A stretch of 17,812 bases of DNA from an uncultured Planctomycetaceae bacterium. GTDB taxonomy: Bacteria > Planctomycetota > Planctomycetia > Planctomycetales > Planctomycetaceae. Shown piece after piece: positions 14,797 through 17,812 of the stretch (its first letter is position 1; each line of letters opens with the position of its first letter). The notes under the pieces were generated by a model. It did no database searches, was not told the origin of the DNA, and saw only the letters and a program-made list of their open reading frames with translations. The stretch is taken from assembly GCA_903823545.1 (NCBI GenBank), contig CAIJTL010000508.1, forward strand, positions 1 through 17,812. The letters are read 5' to 3'. Both the position numbers and the translations under genes were made by a program.

Positions 14797-15650
14797 AGCG
14801 ACTGCCCAATCGCGTAGATCGCCGCCGTGTCGAGGACTTGATCGTTGGATTCAAACAGCCGAGCAACGGCCGCACGGTGAATCTTCATCTTCGTTCCGCC
14901 GACGCCGATCGCTCCGTAACAGATCACGCCGTTGCGGTCCTTCGCTTTGTCCATGACTTCCACACCGCCGATTCCCAACGGCGGCACGGCGTTCAAATCG
15001 ACCGCCACTTTCAACGACGGCAAATTCAGACGCCGTTCGGTCGAGATGAGTTCAACCCCGGCGGCACCCGCCGCGATGATGAGCGACACCTCGTCACAAG
15101 CCGCATCGAGTTCTGCCGGAGTTCCAGTCGCGAAAGGTGTGACTCGTGCGGCAGAGACCGCCTCGGCGATTGCGAAACAAGTTTGCTCAGCCTTGTCGCG
15201 AGTTCGAGAAGCAACTCGGATCTCCGCTCCTTCTGCCGCGAGAATCTGAGCCGCTCGATGTCCCACAGGTCCGGTCCCTCCGAGAACAAGCGCAGTTGCT
15301 CCTGCCAGCGGCATCTGTTTGCGAGCGGCCAGCACTGCCGCCGCCGCAGTCGTGTTCGAACCGTTCGAGTCCATCATCACCGAGACTCGCATCGGACCGA
15401 AGAACGTCTTCTGAACCTTCTTGAAAAGCAATTCGCCCGCAGCGACGTTGCTCCCGCCGATGAAGATTGCCGTGTTCTTCAAGTCCGGCACGCCGCGAGT
15501 GAAGATCGCTCCGTGAACCAGACCGACGACATTTTCAGGTGTCACACCGCCGTAAGAAAACAGTTCATCAACACCCGCATCAACGGCAACAACTCGATCA
15601 AAGACCGAAGGTTGAGGGTCCGTATCCAATTGAATGAGAATCTTGCGCAT
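14793..15650 (-). CDS. mtdC: Methylene-tetrahydromethanopterin dehydrogenase, MtdA/MtdC type
   Basis: The enzyme oxidises methylene-H4MPT to methenyl-H4MPT with NAD(P)+, the step after Fae in H4MPT-linked formaldehyde oxidation. The 285-residue protein matches the MtdA/MtdC family throughout: QLDTDPQPSVFDRVVAVDAG (residues 7-26) at the N-terminus, FFGPMRVSVMMDSNGSNTTA (83-102), the Rossmann loop GGTGPVGHRAA (124-134), ASRTRDKA (147-154) where Arg residues can bind the NADP phosphate, and PPLGIGGVE near the end. MtdC was described from Gemmata and favours methylene-H4MPT and NADP; MtdA of methylobacteria also uses H4F. I prefer mtdC from the planctomycete context, not from a decisive residue. 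ATG 15650 (MRKILIQLD) is used; an in-frame ATG 51 bases upstream gives a non-family extension. The ribosome site is weak. Confidence 0.9.
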   Translation of the reverse strand: MRKILIQLDTDPQPSVFDRVVAVDAGVDELFSYGGVTPENVVGLVHGAIFTRGVPDLKNTAIFIGGSNVAAGELLFKKVQKTFFGPMRVSVMMDSNGSNTTAAAAVLAARKQMPLAGATALVLGGTGPVGHRAAQILAAEGAEIRVASRTRDKAEQTCFAIAEAVSAARVTPFATGTPAELDAACDEVSLIIAAGAAGVELISTERRLNLPSLKVAVDLNAVPPLGIGGVEVMDKAKDRNGVICYGAIGVGGTKMKIHRAAVARLFESNDQVLDTAAIYAIGQSL

Positions 15651-15704
15651 AACAACTCGCCGTAAGACAAAGCTCGAAACAAATGGCGTTTCAATGATCA
15701 AGAC

Positions 15705-15742
15705 AAAAACAGAAACCCGGCCTCAACCGGAGGCCGGGTTTC
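15705..15742 (-). terminator. Intrinsic terminator between fae and mtdC
   Basis: GAAACCCGGCCT (15712-15723) and AGGCCGGGTTTC (15731-15742) make a perfect 12-bp stem with a 7-nt loop. In the minus direction it is followed by CTG then five U (plus strand A at 15705-15709). It lies 25 bp after the fae stop, so most fae transcripts should end before mtdC. Confidence 0.8.
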
Positions 15743-15767
15743 GAGATTACTCTACGCTTTACCAAGA

Positions 15768-16265
15768 TTAGCCAGCGAAGAACGGGTGCTTGGAAGCAGC
15801 CTTCTTGGCGAGCATTTCATCAACCGACGGCTCATTCTTCATGGCGCGAGCGATCGACAGCATTGTGGCTTCGTAGTTGTATTGGAAAATCTTCTGATCA
15901 TCGGCAGCGAGCCAGTGAATGAAGACGCCGCATACGATGACCAAATTCTCGGCTTGGTCCTTCGGGATGATTCCCTTCTCGACGCTGTCAGCAACCGCGC
16001 GAGCGACGGCGACTTGAGCCGGGCCGAACATGTGGACCGCTTGCTTCGCACCCTTGATCGTGACCTTGGTGATCATGACGGTGGCCGGCTTGACGGCGAG
16101 GTTCGGGGTGAGCACGGCCAAAAGGTTGCTGTGGCCTTGAGTTTGCGACGACAGAGCGTTTGCGAACGCCGTGCCGACAGGACCATCCTTATCACCGATC
16201 AAAAGATCGATGTGAGCCACTTCATTACCATCGCCACACAGGGCTTCGCCGACGTACATCGACAT
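15768..16265 (-). CDS. fae: Formaldehyde-activating enzyme
   Basis: Fae speeds the condensation of formaldehyde with tetrahydromethanopterin to methylene-H4MPT in the cytoplasm, the entry of the H4MPT C1 pathway. The 165-residue length is right for a stand-alone Fae. GNEVAHIDLLIG (13-24) carries His18, equivalent to the catalytic His17 of the Methylobacterium enzyme. HSNLLAVLTPNLAVKP and KVTIKGAKQAVHMFGPAQ and AVARAVADSVEKGIIP are all typical. The ATG at 16265 has GAGGAG 8-9 nt upstream; a second ATG two codons later is possible. It is followed by a terminator and then the dehydrogenase that uses its product. No other H4MPT genes (mch, fhc, mpt) are in the window. Confidence 0.95.
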   Translation of the reverse strand: MSMYVGEALCGDGNEVAHIDLLIGDKDGPVGTAFANALSSQTQGHSNLLAVLTPNLAVKPATVMITKVTIKGAKQAVHMFGPAQVAVARAVADSVEKGIIPKDQAENLVIVCGVFIHWLAADDQKIFQYNYEATMLSIARAMKNEPSVDEMLAKKAASKHPFFAG

Positions 16266-16481
16266 AGTTGCAACTCCTCACTGAGACATTGATGCGGGGT
16301 CAGCGTGTGCTTAGACGAACGAGTCAGGCACCGCCCCACAGAATTCCGTAACTGACAGTCCAAAGTTACTCCTCGGACTCTACGCTGAAACGGGCGATGG
16401 TGTATCAACTCACGCGATGCTTCGCCAGCGAGCCGGATTGACTGTTGGACCAAGATAGAAATGTCACAGGGTTCGCCATTT

Positions 16482-17812
16482 CTAAACAATCTCGCGAATG
16501 ACTTTTCCTTCCACAAAAGTCAGCCGCTCATCGCGGCCCAAATGTGGGTAGGTCAATTGGTGTTGATCGAGGCCGAGTTGGTGCAAGATCGTCGCGTGGA
16601 TGTCGCGGAAGTGGTACGGCTTTTCGACCACGCGCAGGCCAATCGCGTCGGTCGCTCCGACGACTTGCCCTCCCTTCACACCGCCGCCGGCCATCCACAG
16701 GCTGAAACCGAGATTGTGGTGATCTCGTCCCTTTCCCGATTGTGCTTCCGGGGATCGACCGAACTCGCCACCCCAGACAACCAGCGTGCTGTCAAGCAGT
16801 CCGCGACGCTTCAAATCCTTGAGCAACCCAGCGACCGGGCGATCGGTCTCGGAGGCTTTGCGCAAGTGATTCTCTTCGATATCGCCGTGAGCGTCCCATT
16901 GCATATTGCCAGGACCGCCTCCGGAGACAACGCAGCAGAAACGGACTCCGTTCTCGACCAGCTTTCGCGCGAGCAAGCAACGTCGACCGTAATCGTTCGT
17001 CGGCTCGGAACCGATGCCGTACAAATCCAACGTCTCTTGCGGCTCGCGCGACAGATCGAGCACCGCAGGGGCTTCCATCTGCATCCGAAACGCGACGTCA
17101 TACGCATTGATCCGCGCTTGAAACTCTTCGTCATTCGGTTCGAGCGTCGCTTCGTTCAATTCGCGAATGAGTTGCAGCGTCCGGCTTCGCTTCTTCGCAT
17201 CGACGTGAGCGGGCAATTCGAGATTCAACACCGGTCGATCGCCGGGACGAAACATCGTCGGCTGATAGATGGCCGGCAAGAAACCGTGGTTGTACATCGG
17301 CTGTCCCGCTTCCAACGCTCCCTTCGGATCGGGCATCACGACATACGCCGGAAGCGACTGCGTCTCTGCGCCGAGCCCGTACATCGTCCACGAACCCATG
17401 CTCGGGAAACCGGGAACTGTCCGACCGGAGAAGAGTTCGTACTGCGCCGCCGAATGAACCACCATGTCGCCGTGACAGGACCGCAACACGGCAATGTCGT
17501 CGATGCAGCTTCCGATTTGCGGGAAGAGATCGGAAACCTCAATGCCGCTTTCGCCGTACTTCCGAAATGTCCGCTTCGTCCCCAGCAGCCGCGCGTCTGA
17601 AGCAATGAATTGATACTTCGCCTCGCCAAACTCTTTCGGTCGCACTTGTCCGTCAAGTTTGTTGAGCAGCGGTTTTGGATCAAACGTCTCGACTTGGCTC
17701 GGCCCGCCTGCCATGAACAAAAAGATGACTGAATTGGCTTTCGCCGCGTGATGTGCTCGCTTCGCAGCCAATGGATTCGACGACTCCGCAGCCCGAACTT
17801 GCTCCTCATTCA
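16482..17812 (-). CDS. DUF1501 domain protein, N-terminus beyond the window
   Basis: A partial gene of 442 visible codons whose frame stays open to the window end, so the true start is outside; a TTG at 17771 is not a credible start. DUF1501 proteins have an alkaline-phosphatase/sulfatase-like fold, usually carry a TAT signal peptide and are abundant in planctomycetes. Visible signatures are NSVIFLFMAGGPSQVETFD near the front, CHGDMVVHSAAQYELFSG in the middle, and VVWGGEFGRSPEAQSGKGRD followed by HHNLGFSLWMAGGGVKGG near the end. They often pair with DUF1549/DUF1553 cytochrome-like genes, which would lie upstream, beyond the window. Enzyme activity has not been established for the family. About 30-50 N-terminal residues, including the signal, are probably missing. 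Confidence 0.9.
   Translation of the reverse strand, partial: NEEQVRAAESSNPLAAKRAHHAAKANSVIFLFMAGGPSQVETFDPKPLLNKLDGQVRPKEFGEAKYQFIASDARLLGTKRTFRKYGESGIEVSDLFPQIGSCIDDIAVLRSCHGDMVVHSAAQYELFSGRTVPGFPSMGSWTMYGLGAETQSLPAYVVMPDPKGALEAGQPMYNHGFLPAIYQPTMFRPGDRPVLNLELPAHVDAKKRSRTLQLIRELNEATLEPNDEEFQARINAYDVAFRMQMEAPAVLDLSREPQETLDLYGIGSEPTNDYGRRCLLARKLVENGVRFCCVVSGGGPGNMQWDAHGDIEENHLRKASETDRPVAGLLKDLKRRGLLDSTLVVWGGEFGRSPEAQSGKGRDHHNLGFSLWMAGGGVKGGQVVGATDAIGLRVVEKPYHFRDIHATILHQLGLDQHQLTYPHLGRDERLTFVEGKVIREIV

Noticed and set aside
16457..16483. AGAAATG/CATTTCT inverted repeat at the end of the DUF1501 gene
   Set aside because: Only 7 AT-rich pairs, a 13-nt loop, overlap with the stop codon and no U-tract; too weak to call a terminator.
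16461..17600. Long plus-strand open frame of 379 codons opposite the DUF1501 gene
   Set aside because: Antisense shadow of a gene with clear DUF1501 motifs; no ribosome site and an Arg-rich, motif-free product.

Overview
The window looks like chromosomal DNA from a planctomycete (Planctomycetota). The evidence is the gene set rather than a marker gene: a BBP7-type outer-membrane barrel protein, a DUF1501 protein, a WD40 protein, a Cys-rich CxxC lipoprotein, many exported proteins of unknown role, and two genes of the tetrahydromethanopterin (H4MPT) C1 pathway, a fae and an MtdA/MtdC-type dehydrogenase. The pairing of MtdC-type dehydrogenase and Fae is known from Gemmata-like planctomycetes. 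No rRNA, tRNA, CRISPR array, integrase, transposase or phage gene was seen.

Layout, left to right. 1-190: 5' end of a WD40-repeat gene on the minus strand, divergent from acpS (283-660). A secreted serine hydrolase of the beta-lactamase class C/esterase fold (746-1978) follows acpS. A minus-strand block follows: a small membrane protein with an acidic tail (2016-2552), the BBP7 barrel protein (2645-4009), a possible short Cys-containing gene (4031-4231), an intrinsic terminator, and a TIM-barrel sugar phosphate isomerase/epimerase (4351-5163). A secreted HExxH metallopeptidase with a lectin-like C-terminal domain (5200-6642) diverges from the epimerase across 36 bp. sucD and sucC (6729-8886, minus) encode succinyl-CoA synthetase and end at a clear terminator. 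A CxxC-repeat lipoprotein (9102-9833, minus) is divergent from an unrecognised exported protein (10278-11093), with about 440 bp of gene-free DNA between them. An AbrB-type antitoxin and a Doc-type toxin overlap by 4 nt (11216-11913) and are followed by a large REP-like palindrome.

The right third is all on the minus strand: a long U32-family protein with two Cys clusters (12011-14620), a decayed C-terminal piece of an Uma2-family nuclease (14617-14796), the methylene-H4MPT dehydrogenase (14793-15650), fae (15768-16265), and the 3' part of a DUF1501 gene running off the window (16482-17812).

How they work together: Fae condenses formaldehyde with H4MPT and the dehydrogenase oxidises the methylene product, so these two are consecutive steps of formaldehyde oxidation/detoxification. 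A terminator between them suggests partly separate expression. SucCD is a TCA-cycle enzyme. AbrB/Doc is a self-contained toxin-antitoxin module. The other genes look like housekeeping or planctomycete envelope genes with no evident shared pathway. I did not find a convincing undescribed multi-gene system. The most notable items are the Uma2 remnant fused to the U32 start, the CxxC lipoprotein, the basic tail on the Doc toxin, and several unexplained repeats.
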